From NCBI GenBank assembly GCA_047635955.1, contig JBLIGW010000024.1, positions 1 through 12,781 on the forward strand: DNA of 12,781 nt, in the 5' to 3' direction. Of the stretch, positions 1-5,476 are shown piece after piece (the first letter of the stretch is position 1; every line of letters begins with the position of its first letter). The notes under the pieces are model-generated. The model was not told the DNA's origin. It saw only the letters and a program-made list of their open reading frames with translations, and made no database searches. This DNA is from WFTC01 sp047635955. GTDB taxonomy: Bacteria > Patescibacteriota > Gracilibacteria > UBA1369 > 2-02-FULL-48-14. The translations under genes were made by a program, and so were the position numbers.

Positions 1-1
1 T

Positions 2-88
2 CGTTATTCATCATACCATTGGGGAGAAATAGATGCTTGTCACCTGCAAGAAGCTGGGAGTCAGATTGTAGTTTATCAATGCTCATAA
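2..88 (+). CDS. 3' end of an unidentified gene (partial, enters from left)
   Basis: The frame starting at base 2 is open from the window edge for 28 codons and stops at TAA (86-88). The peptide ends in ...SQIVVYQCS. It has no recognisable domain, and only the C-terminus is present, so no function can be given. A small inverted repeat (GAGGT, 5-base loop, ACCTC) follows at about 99-113 and could be its transcription end, although the T run after it is poor. An open frame this short at a contig edge could also be chance. The normal-looking residue mix and the hairpin after the stop are the only support. Confidence 0.35.
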   Translation, partial: RYSSYHWGEIDACHLQEAGSQIVVYQCS

Positions 89-130
89 ATTTAAAAAGAG
101 GTTTAAGACCTCATCTTAGGCGAAAGGTGG

Positions 131-233
131 GTCGAGACTCAATGTGAAAGTAAACTACCCCCGCGACTCTCGGTCCTAATCATCATCACAAAGCCGCCTA
201 CCACGAGGGTAGCCGTCTTTCTGAAAATTGGTC
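131..233 (-). repeat. Degraded copy (D) of the tRNA-linked repeat unit
   Basis: Bases 184-233 match 5302-5351, the stretch just downstream of tRNA-Pro. There is a 19-base identical block, a hairpin with stem CTACC/GGTAG (198-202/208-212) whose 5-base loop differs, an 18-base identical block, and then TTGGTC, which corresponds to the tRNA CCA end. Bases 144-173 resemble the core of the copies at 883-969 and 10740-10827 (GAAAGTAAAC, then CCCGCGACTCTCGG). The terminal ATTCAC/GTGAAT hairpin and the second tRNA 3' end of the complete units are not recognisable, so this is a remnant. The rest of 89-306 shows no gene I can support. Confidence 0.7.
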
Positions 234-306
234 ACCAACTGCGGAAAGGTTACTTTCTAATTGCGATGACTGCGACCTTAAAAAGAGGCATGCGTGGGAA
301 TAGGTT

Positions 307-816
307 CTATTCGGAGCTGAAATCCCACTCTCCAGTTTCGGAACGAATAAGAGAACCAATAACTGACATCCTCTTTTTACCAAGATCCTCTCTTGTGTGA
401 CTAACTCCTTTTGGGAGAAAGAGCCAAGGAACGATGGTGCTTTTTTCGTTAAATTCACGATGTTCAGCCCAAGAGTGTCGAATTACTGTTCCATCCTGAC
501 AGTAAATTAAGGTTGCTTCTGGACGAGGTTTGTAGAGTCCATGTAAAAGAACACCATTCTCATGGATGTGTGGTTTCAAGGCAGAGTTAGGAACAAAAAT
601 CGTATTGTCTTCAAAACTATCATCAAGCACCACCCAACCATGCAGCCCTTGAACAAAACCAGTTCCATCACTGGCAAGTACAGCGTCAACACGTTCAGTA
701 ACACCTACTAAAGTATCCAATGGTCGTTCCAATCGGTATATACTTGGGGATCTTAAATCTTTTTCAAATCCTAGGTCTTGGAGAGAGTGGGATTGGTGAA
801 GGGCCATATGGAACAT
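307..816 (-). CDS. Hypothetical protein, 169 aa, orphan cargo gene
   Basis: I do not recognise this 169-residue protein. It has no signal peptide, membrane segment or repeat and appears to be a soluble globular protein, with alternating hydrophobic stretches in the middle (GWVVLDDSFEDNTIFVPN, EATLIYCQDGTVIRH). Two ATG codons are possible starts (816 and 807, giving MFHMALHQ or MALHQ). Neither has a Shine-Dalgarno sequence, so the longer form is given. The gene sits alone between repeat D (131-233) and repeat unit A (864-1050), reading in the same direction as tRNA-Pro, so it is placed like a single-gene cargo of the tRNA-linked repeats. It could be a degraded gene, but 170 codons without a stop and normal composition argue that it is real. 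Confidence 0.6.
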   Translation of the reverse strand: MFHMALHQSHSLQDLGFEKDLRSPSIYRLERPLDTLVGVTERVDAVLASDGTGFVQGLHGWVVLDDSFEDNTIFVPNSALKPHIHENGVLLHGLYKPRPEATLIYCQDGTVIRHSWAEHREFNEKSTIVPWLFLPKGVSHTREDLGKKRMSVIGSLIRSETGEWDFSSE

Positions 817-863
817 ATTAAAATCTGCATGCTAAAATAGCAGATTCTGTCGTAAAGTCAATA

Positions 864-1050
864 TGGTCGGGGTTACAGGGCTATCCATTCACTACGTGAA
901 TGTTTTACGCATCCTCGCCTCGGTCATGGGAAAGTAAACTTTCCCGCAACTCTCAGCTTCGTTGCGCATCGAACCTACGGTTCTCGCCCAGAACTCATAC
1001 AAGTTTAAAATCCATCCCCGACAAGCGGGACTGAATTTCAATTTGGTCGG
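864..1050 (-). repeat. tRNA-linked repeat unit A (tRNA-Pro type), left edge of island
   Basis: In tRNA direction (minus strand) the unit begins with CCGACCA (1050-1044), matching the last acceptor bases and CCA of tRNA-Pro. It continues with a CCCG/CGGG hairpin and a GAACC/GGTTC hairpin (979-983/971-975), then an 87-nt core (969-883), and ends with 19 bases (882-864) identical to the tRNA-Pro 3' end at 5365-5347. The core contains stems 946-950/961-965, 928-935/938-945 (8 bp, AA loop) and 887-892/896-901. The break from core to tRNA sequence lies exactly between TTCG and A of the T-loop. The core is almost the same as that at 10740-10827, next to tRNA-Thr. The CCGACCA match at the right edge is only 7 bases, but its distance to the second 3' end (180) agrees with the other units (188 and 177). 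Confidence 0.85.
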
Positions 1051-1086
1051 CCAGTAGAGACTTCACTCAAACTTTATTACGAAACA

Positions 1087-1530
1087 GTGAAAGCAGCCTT
1101 TGACACTTTTGACCCCAAGCGTGATAAGCCAGACATAAATGCTAGAATCACACGAATTTTGGACCAAAGTATTGGTGCGTGGTCCTCTCTGGGTTGGCCA
1201 GCAGATGCAATTAAACGTCCTAAGGGAGGGTTCAAATATTTAGTTCCCATACCACCCAATATTCCGTCTCAAGTGGATGAATTCACGGGCTTGGAATTAT
1301 TAGACTTTTATATAACACGTAGCTGTGGAGTGAAATTGTCATCCAGCCGTTCCTTTAATCCTGAAGATGATCGTTTCATTCGCATCATCATCATGCAAGA
1401 TGAAGAAACTATGGCCGAAGCTTTTCGCCGTATGCATGAAGCAGGAATACATTTTGATATGACTTTGCCTGAAGGTATTGTGCAAGAGTACAGAGCTTTC
1501 TTGAAAGCAAACATAAAAAAAGACTTCTAA
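1087..1530 (+). pseudogene. C-terminal fragment of a PLP-dependent class I/II aminotransferase
   Basis: The 147 residues resemble the C-terminal small domain of fold-type I aminotransferases (aspartate aminotransferase-like). The pattern is a KGGFKYLVP strand, TGLELLDFYITRSCGVKLSS (late exchange of subdomains with a 'G-V-x-L-S' strand), then SFNPEDDRFIRIIIMQDEE, in the position of the conserved arginine that binds the substrate carboxylate, and a final helix. The PLP-binding large domain, with its lysine, is absent. The frame stays open upstream of the GTG at 1087 back to about 1009, and residues from about 1041 (QFGRPVETSLKLYY) look like genuine continuation. Homology therefore seems to end close to 1044-1050, the edge of repeat unit A. 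I infer that insertion or rearrangement of the unit removed the 5' part. No catalytic activity is expected. Confidence 0.65.
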
Positions 1531-1540
1531 CCCCTTCTTA

Positions 1541-2821
1541 ATGAGGCAGCCAAAAAACACCGTTCTCTTCGATCTCGATAAGACTCTCTTTGACCACTAT
1601 TATTCCTCAAAGCGCGCGGTAGCTGCTATTCGCAAAAGATTTGGCCTAAGTGCTCATGATACTAATAAGCTTATTGACCTCTACAATGAGGCTCTCCAAG
1701 AAGCCTATGATCGATATTTAGGCAAAGAGATCACTTATGCAGAAAAAGATTTAGAAAAAGTCAGATTGTTTTTCCAGAAACTTAATTTGCCCACTCCAGA
1801 TGAAGCAAAAATCCATGAATTCTTAGAATTGTATGAAACAAGCTATCAAGAAGATCGGCGAGCGACCCCTGGGAGCGTTGAAACCTTGGTAAGGCTCAAA
1901 GAACATGGCTACAAGCTAGCTATAGTCACAAATGGGCAAGCGGCCGACCAAGCTCTTAAGTTGGAAGTGATAGGCATTGCCAATCTAGTTGATGCAGTTG
2001 TGACTTCTGAAGGAATTGGCCACCCAAAACCGTCACCTGAAATGTTTGATGCAGCATTGGTCAAATTAGATGCCAGCAAAGACTCAGCTTTCATGGTTGG
2101 AGACAGCGTTAAAAGCGATATTGTAGGAGCTTTAGAGAATGGATTGGATGCCGTGCTTTACGATCCGCGCTCAGAAAAAGACGAAAGAGAAATAAATGGT
2201 GTTCGTGTACGGGTTATCCATCACATTAAAGAACTTCTTAGCCATCTAGGTATAGAAGGACCAAATTTTGCACCTGAAATTACAGTTTCGGATGATGTGC
2301 TTCAGTTTTCCGGCATGGGGGCCGATTTAGTCACAGCGCCTCGTCACTGTATGGCTCTAGACAAGGAGACGATTAAAATATGTTTTTCAGAAATGTCACA
2401 GCTCTGTGATGATTTGTCAGAAGGAAAACCACTAATAGCTTTAGCTAGACTTCGCACCATTATGCTAGCCCTTGCAAAGGACGCCAATTTGATTGATGAA
2501 ACTCAGATTCGAATTGAATGTCCCGGACTAGCAAATACCACTGAGGAATTAACAGCCACTGTTCCACATGAGGAACGTAAGCACAGCCTAGCTGTGAGTG
2601 ATTTTTCAGGTGAAATTCGTCTACAAGCCGCAGCGGGCTGGCATCCAGATGCTCAGGAAATGGAGAGGGTTTTAAGATTATTTCAGCAGTTTTTTGACAA
2701 ACTGAGCATTGATCATCCTCGGGCAGGCTTGCGTAGCTTAAGAGACGCTTTTCGCCTGATCGGTAAACAGGCAGGTATTGATCAAGAAAATATATTGATC
2801 CAAGGTGAAAGAATTGAATAA
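1541..2821 (+). CDS. HAD-superfamily hydrolase with extra C-terminal domain
   Basis: Residues 1-235 form a haloacid-dehalogenase-like phosphatase. Motif I is LFDLDKTLF, with nucleophile Asp11 and general acid Asp13. A helical cap follows (about 20-105). Motif II is IVTNG (Thr130), motif III the lysine of HPKPSPEMF (Lys163), and motif IV is GDSVKSD (Asp188, Asp193). The layout is closest to the YjjG/nucleotidase-like subgroup, which dephosphorylates small phosphorylated metabolites; the substrate cannot be told. Residues 240-426 form a second, mostly helical region I do not recognise, so the protein is nearly twice the usual 220-240 residues. The gene starts 10 bases after the aminotransferase fragment, without a Shine-Dalgarno sequence, and is followed by a small ORF and the nitrilase pseudogene on the same strand, suggesting one transcription unit. 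It appears intact, unlike several of its neighbours. Confidence 0.85.
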   Translation: MRQPKNTVLFDLDKTLFDHYYSSKRAVAAIRKRFGLSAHDTNKLIDLYNEALQEAYDRYLGKEITYAEKDLEKVRLFFQKLNLPTPDEAKIHEFLELYETSYQEDRRATPGSVETLVRLKEHGYKLAIVTNGQAADQALKLEVIGIANLVDAVVTSEGIGHPKPSPEMFDAALVKLDASKDSAFMVGDSVKSDIVGALENGLDAVLYDPRSEKDEREINGVRVRVIHHIKELLSHLGIEGPNFAPEITVSDDVLQFSGMGADLVTAPRHCMALDKETIKICFSEMSQLCDDLSEGKPLIALARLRTIMLALAKDANLIDETQIRIECPGLANTTEELTATVPHEERKHSLAVSDFSGEIRLQAAAGWHPDAQEMERVLRLFQQFFDKLSIDHPRAGLRSLRDAFRLIGKQAGIDQENILIQGERIE

Positions 2822-2830
2822 TATTTTTTT

Positions 2831-2992
2831 ATGCAAAACAACTCTTGTAGAGAAACAAAAACTTTATCTGATGAAGAAAGAGTTCTAACGAATATGATTC
2901 AACAAAAAAAAGCTATACCCATTGAAATTTTACATACTACAGAACAGGCCTTAAGTGCTTTGGCTAGAGCTCTAGGAATAGAATTCGGTTGA
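2831..2992 (+). CDS. Small hypothetical protein, 53 aa
   Basis: An ATG at 2831, nine bases after the HAD stop, opens a 53-codon frame ending in TGA at 2990-2992, one base before the ATG of the nitrilase gene. The product (MQNNSCRETK... ending ARALGIEFG) is hydrophilic, with a helical C-terminal half, and matches no family I know. The tight fit between two genes on the same strand suggests a translated, possibly coupled small gene. It could instead be a remnant of a larger gene or non-coding spacer. Base composition is A-rich, with an eight-A run at about 2905-2912. Confidence 0.4.
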   Translation: MQNNSCRETKTLSDEERVLTNMIQQKKAIPIEILHTTEQALSALARALGIEFG

Positions 2993-2993
2993 A

Positions 2994-3749
2994 ATGATCA
3001 ATTTACCACCCATCGCCTTAGTGCAATATGAAGTAGAGAGCCACTCTTCTTCTGGTGCAGTCAAAGAAAGAAATACACAAAAAGCCTTGGACGCAATCCG
3101 TATAGCAGCCCGCAAAGACGCAAAAATCGTTTGTTTACAAGAACTCTTCAATGCACCCTATTTTTGCGGTTCAAATAGAGATGATTGGCAAATTTTTGCA
3201 GAAAACCCTTCCAGTAGCGAAACAATCAGCACTTTTCAGGAATTGGCAGCTTCTTTGAAGATTTCTATTTGTCTCCCTTTTTTAGAGCAGGAAGGCAATC
3301 AGTTTTTCTGTACGGTTTTTTACATTGATTAGCATGGACAAATCATACTCCGTTACAGAAAAAGGAACATATGTGATGTGGAATTACCGTATTTTTCTCC
3401 TGGAGAAAACAATTATGAAGTGGCAGACACTGAGCACGGAAAGCTTGGAATTTTCATCTGTTTTGATAGACATTTTGCAGAAGTTTCAGAGCGCTACTCA
3501 GCGCTAAGGCCAGACCTGCTTTTTGTCCTATGCTGTACATCTTCGGCGAGGTCAAATGCAAAGTGGTTTGCTCAAGCACAAACCTATGCTCAAACTCTGA
3601 ATGCACACACTTTTTTTGTGAACCGAGTAGGGGTAGATATCCGATTTCCCAACAGGCAGTTTTTCGGAACTAGCCTTGGCGTAGGCCCTTCAGGAAATTT
3701 ATTGGTTAAGGCTAGCTCGAATAAAGATGAAATTCTAATCATCAAGTAA
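2994..3749 (+). pseudogene. Nitrilase-family carbon-nitrogen hydrolase interrupted by an in-frame TAG
   Basis: The frame encodes a nitrilase-superfamily amidohydrolase of 251 codons, near full length for the family (usually 260-300), with a single TAG at codon 113 (3330-3332). Reading through the TAG, all three catalytic residues are in place: Glu50 (CLQELFNAPYF), Lys123 (LRYRKRN) and Cys156 (GIFICFDRHF). The sequence resumes in the same frame after the TAG (HGQIILRYRK), so this is a nonsense change, not a frameshift. Nitrilases hydrolyse non-peptide C-N bonds; the general look is that of N-carbamoylputrescine amidase-like or beta-ureidopropionase-like members, but the substrate is not determined. 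Other genes here, such as the pilin-like and lipoprotein genes, use TAG as a normal stop, so I favour a recent pseudogene. A separate restart at GTG 3378 would give only a C-terminal half lacking Glu and Lys. Confidence 0.8.
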
Positions 3750-3776
3750 CTCATGATTCAGTGGTAAAATAAAACC

Positions 3777-5255
3777 ATGAGCACCCAATTACTTGTAGAC
3801 CTTCTCAAGAAGATCGACGGCCAAGATGAAAGCTCTCAGTCAGCAAAACAACTGAGGTGTGTCATCTATGCCCGCAACATGAAGGACGGTGGTGAAATCA
3901 TCGACCTAATAGACAAAAACATCATCAAAGACCTCAAGTTTAAGACCTTTGCTTTTGAGAGAAGTACAACGGGAAAGATGATGCTTGGTTTTGCCTTTGT
4001 ACTCTCCAAGCAATACTCAGATCAACTTAGTAGTAACGTAAAGCGTGGGAATAGGATGCGCACTCGTGAAGGTAAATTATTGGGGCGTTTTAAGCATGGA
4101 TACTACAAAGACCCGAATGACTTTCTTCGTCCTGATGGGGAGAACTTCATGATTATCAAACAGGCCTTCAAGTTAAGGATAGAAGGCAAAACTTTAGAAG
4201 AGATCGCTGATTTTCTAAATGAGAACCATTACAAGAAATATACAAAGGGAGGAAGAGAACTACAGGTGATGAATAAGAAACGTGTTTCAGATTTCCTAAG
4301 AGACCCTGTTCATGCAGGCGTGCTCGTTTACGGTGATGAGATCGTTGATCTAACAGAGATTTATGATTTTACTTTAATGGTCACAGTGGAAGAGTTTTTG
4401 AAGATCAACAAGACGGATACCATCGCAAGGAAACTGAAGATGAGGGATAGAAAACAACCTAAGGATACCGAGAGGAACAACTTGCTAAGTGGCAAAGTGA
4501 TTTGTGGTCATTGTGGAAAGGCCATGCACATCAGCGTCACGTCTAAGAAAATGAGTGATGGCAGTAAAAAACTCTACTTCTCTTACAAGTGTGATGAAAA
4601 CAAAGTGCATAAATACAAAGGAGTACGTGCCAATGTGATTGTAGATTTCGCTCTCGCCTATTTAGAAGAGAATCTTTTCAACACGGAAGCAGTCTATAAA
4701 CATTATGAGAAGGAAATGAAGAGAGTCTCAGCTGATGAAAAGAAGAATTTACAAAACAGGAAGAAGAGTATTCAAAAGCAACATGAAGCTATTCACAAAT
4801 CTTTAGAAGAGATCATGGCTTATTTACCAAAGATCGATGATGTCCATGTGGAAGAGCTGTATAAGGCTGACATTAAACAAAAGCGTGAACAGCTAGAAAC
4901 TCTTGAAGCTGAACTGAGTGAGGTTAAAAAGCAAATCACTGAGATTGATGATGTGTCAGTGAACCATTCTAAATTTCTCGAACTTTTCTCAAATCTTCCC
5001 TTACTGCTGCGGAAAACAAGCGACATGGCAACGCTAGACTTCTTGCTCGGAAAAATCTTCTCGAACTTCACTGTTGAGGATAAGAAAGTGACTGCGTTTA
5101 GCCTAAACACTCCATTCAAAGAATTCATCGAACAAGGGAAACACCAAAATGTTTTAGATGGTCGGGATTACAGGGCTATCCATTCACTGTGTGAATGTTT
5201 TACTCTTCGCACGTTCGGAAAGATGAGAGCAAGCTCTATACTTTCACTCACTTAG
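3777..5255 (+). CDS. Large serine recombinase with most of the catalytic domain deleted
   Basis: This is a phage/element-type large serine recombinase of 492 residues. RCVIYAR (27-33) is the first strand of the resolvase domain, but it runs straight into NMKDGGEIIDLIDK, which in intact relatives follows the 'R-L-A-R-N' helix near residue 90. The segment with the catalytic serine and the usual arginines is missing, in frame. The rest is well preserved: the end of the catalytic domain (STTGKMMLGFAFVLSKQYSD, 63-82), the recombinase DNA-binding domain (about 100-225), a zinc ribbon starting CGHC (243-246) with Cys272, and a long coiled coil (about 300-395). The last 31 residues (from Gly462) are encoded by repeat unit B and its tRNA-Pro piece. 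A plausible cause of the deletion is recombination between two GCCCGCAA-like copies, one for each 'AR' motif. It should be catalytically dead but could still bind DNA. Confidence 0.85.
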   Translation: MSTQLLVDLLKKIDGQDESSQSAKQLRCVIYARNMKDGGEIIDLIDKNIIKDLKFKTFAFERSTTGKMMLGFAFVLSKQYSDQLSSNVKRGNRMRTREGKLLGRFKHGYYKDPNDFLRPDGENFMIIKQAFKLRIEGKTLEEIADFLNENHYKKYTKGGRELQVMNKKRVSDFLRDPVHAGVLVYGDEIVDLTEIYDFTLMVTVEEFLKINKTDTIARKLKMRDRKQPKDTERNNLLSGKVICGHCGKAMHISVTSKKMSDGSKKLYFSYKCDENKVHKYKGVRANVIVDFALAYLEENLFNTEAVYKHYEKEMKRVSADEKKNLQNRKKSIQKQHEAIHKSLEEIMAYLPKIDDVHVEELYKADIKQKREQLETLEAELSEVKKQITEIDDVSVNHSKFLELFSNLPLLLRKTSDMATLDFLLGKIFSNFTVEDKKVTAFSLNTPFKEFIEQGKHQNVLDGRDYRAIHSLCECFTLRTFGKMRASSILSLT

Positions 5256-5349
5256 CTCGAGCATCGAACCTAGGGTTCTTCGCCCTGTGCTGCTAACGCA
5301 GCATCACAAAGCCGCCTACCCTCATGGTAGCCGTCTTTCTGAATATTGG
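5159..5349 (-). repeat. tRNA-linked repeat unit B (tRNA-Pro type), adjoining tRNA-Pro
   Basis: In tRNA direction the unit starts at the CCA of tRNA-Pro (5349-5347). It has a CTACC/GGTAG hairpin (5316-5320/5326-5330), the GAACC/GGTTC hairpin (5266-5270/5274-5278) and an 87-nt core (5264-5178), and ends with a second copy of the tRNA-Pro 3' 19 bases (5177-5159) with one mismatch. Core ends agree with unit A (GCATCGAACC at one side, ATCCATTCAC and GTGAATGTTTTAC at the other), while the middle has diverged. Even so, its AA-loop hairpin (5226-5230/5233-5237, inside 5218-5222/5241-5245) is centred exactly as far from the core edge as in unit A. The unit overlaps the 3' end of the recombinase gene, so the coding frame runs through the second tRNA end and most of the core. 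Confidence 0.85.
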
Positions 5350-5423
5350 TCGGGGTTACAGGGCTCGAACCTGTGACCTCTCGCTCCCAAAGCGAGCGCG
5401 CTAGCCAACTGCGCCAAACCCCG
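5347..5423 (-). tRNA. tRNA-Pro (UGG)
   Basis: A standard cloverleaf is read on the minus strand. The acceptor stem is CGGGGTT/AACCCCG, the anticodon stem CTCGC/GCGAG with loop TTTGGGA (anticodon TGG), and the T-arm ACAGG TTCGAGC CCTGT, then discriminator A and an encoded CCA. A good promoter lies 14 bases upstream (5438-5467). The last 19 bases of this gene are repeated at 5159-5177 and 864-882, so the gene is the anchor of the island. It is intact, and any insertion has kept or restored its 3' end. Confidence 0.97.
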
Positions 5424-5437
5424 ACAAAGGCTGGTGG

Positions 5438-5467
5438 AGTATAGGCAAACTTAGGGTAGCTGGTCAA
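5438..5467 (-). promoter_or_regulatory. Promoter of tRNA-Pro
   Basis: On the minus strand TTGACC (-35, 5467-5462) and TATACT (-10, 5443-5438) are separated by 18 bases. The -10 ends 14 bases before the first tRNA base, as expected for a stable-RNA promoter. It lies between the stop of the 823-residue gene (5477) and the tRNA. Confidence 0.75.
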
Positions 5468-5476
5468 CCTTAGCTT

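Noticed and set aside
198..458. 86-codon minus-strand frame
   Set aside because: It overlaps the better 169-residue gene in another frame and enters repeat D; its composition is not protein-like.
3333..3507. Frameshift in the nitrilase gene
   Set aside because: The sequence after the TAG continues in the same frame (the distance from 3333 to 3378 is a multiple of three), so a nonsense codon explains it.
864..5349. CRISPR array or classical integron
   Set aside because: The repeats are long, few, not evenly spaced and tied to tRNA ends; there are no cas genes and no tyrosine-type IntI. Only the hairpin nature of the core recalls attC.
5270..5467. 65-codon frame on the minus strand over tRNA-Pro
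   Set aside because: It is the translation of the tRNA-Pro gene and its flanks (peptide of the common WRSWLAR...GSSPVTPT type), a known annotation artefact.
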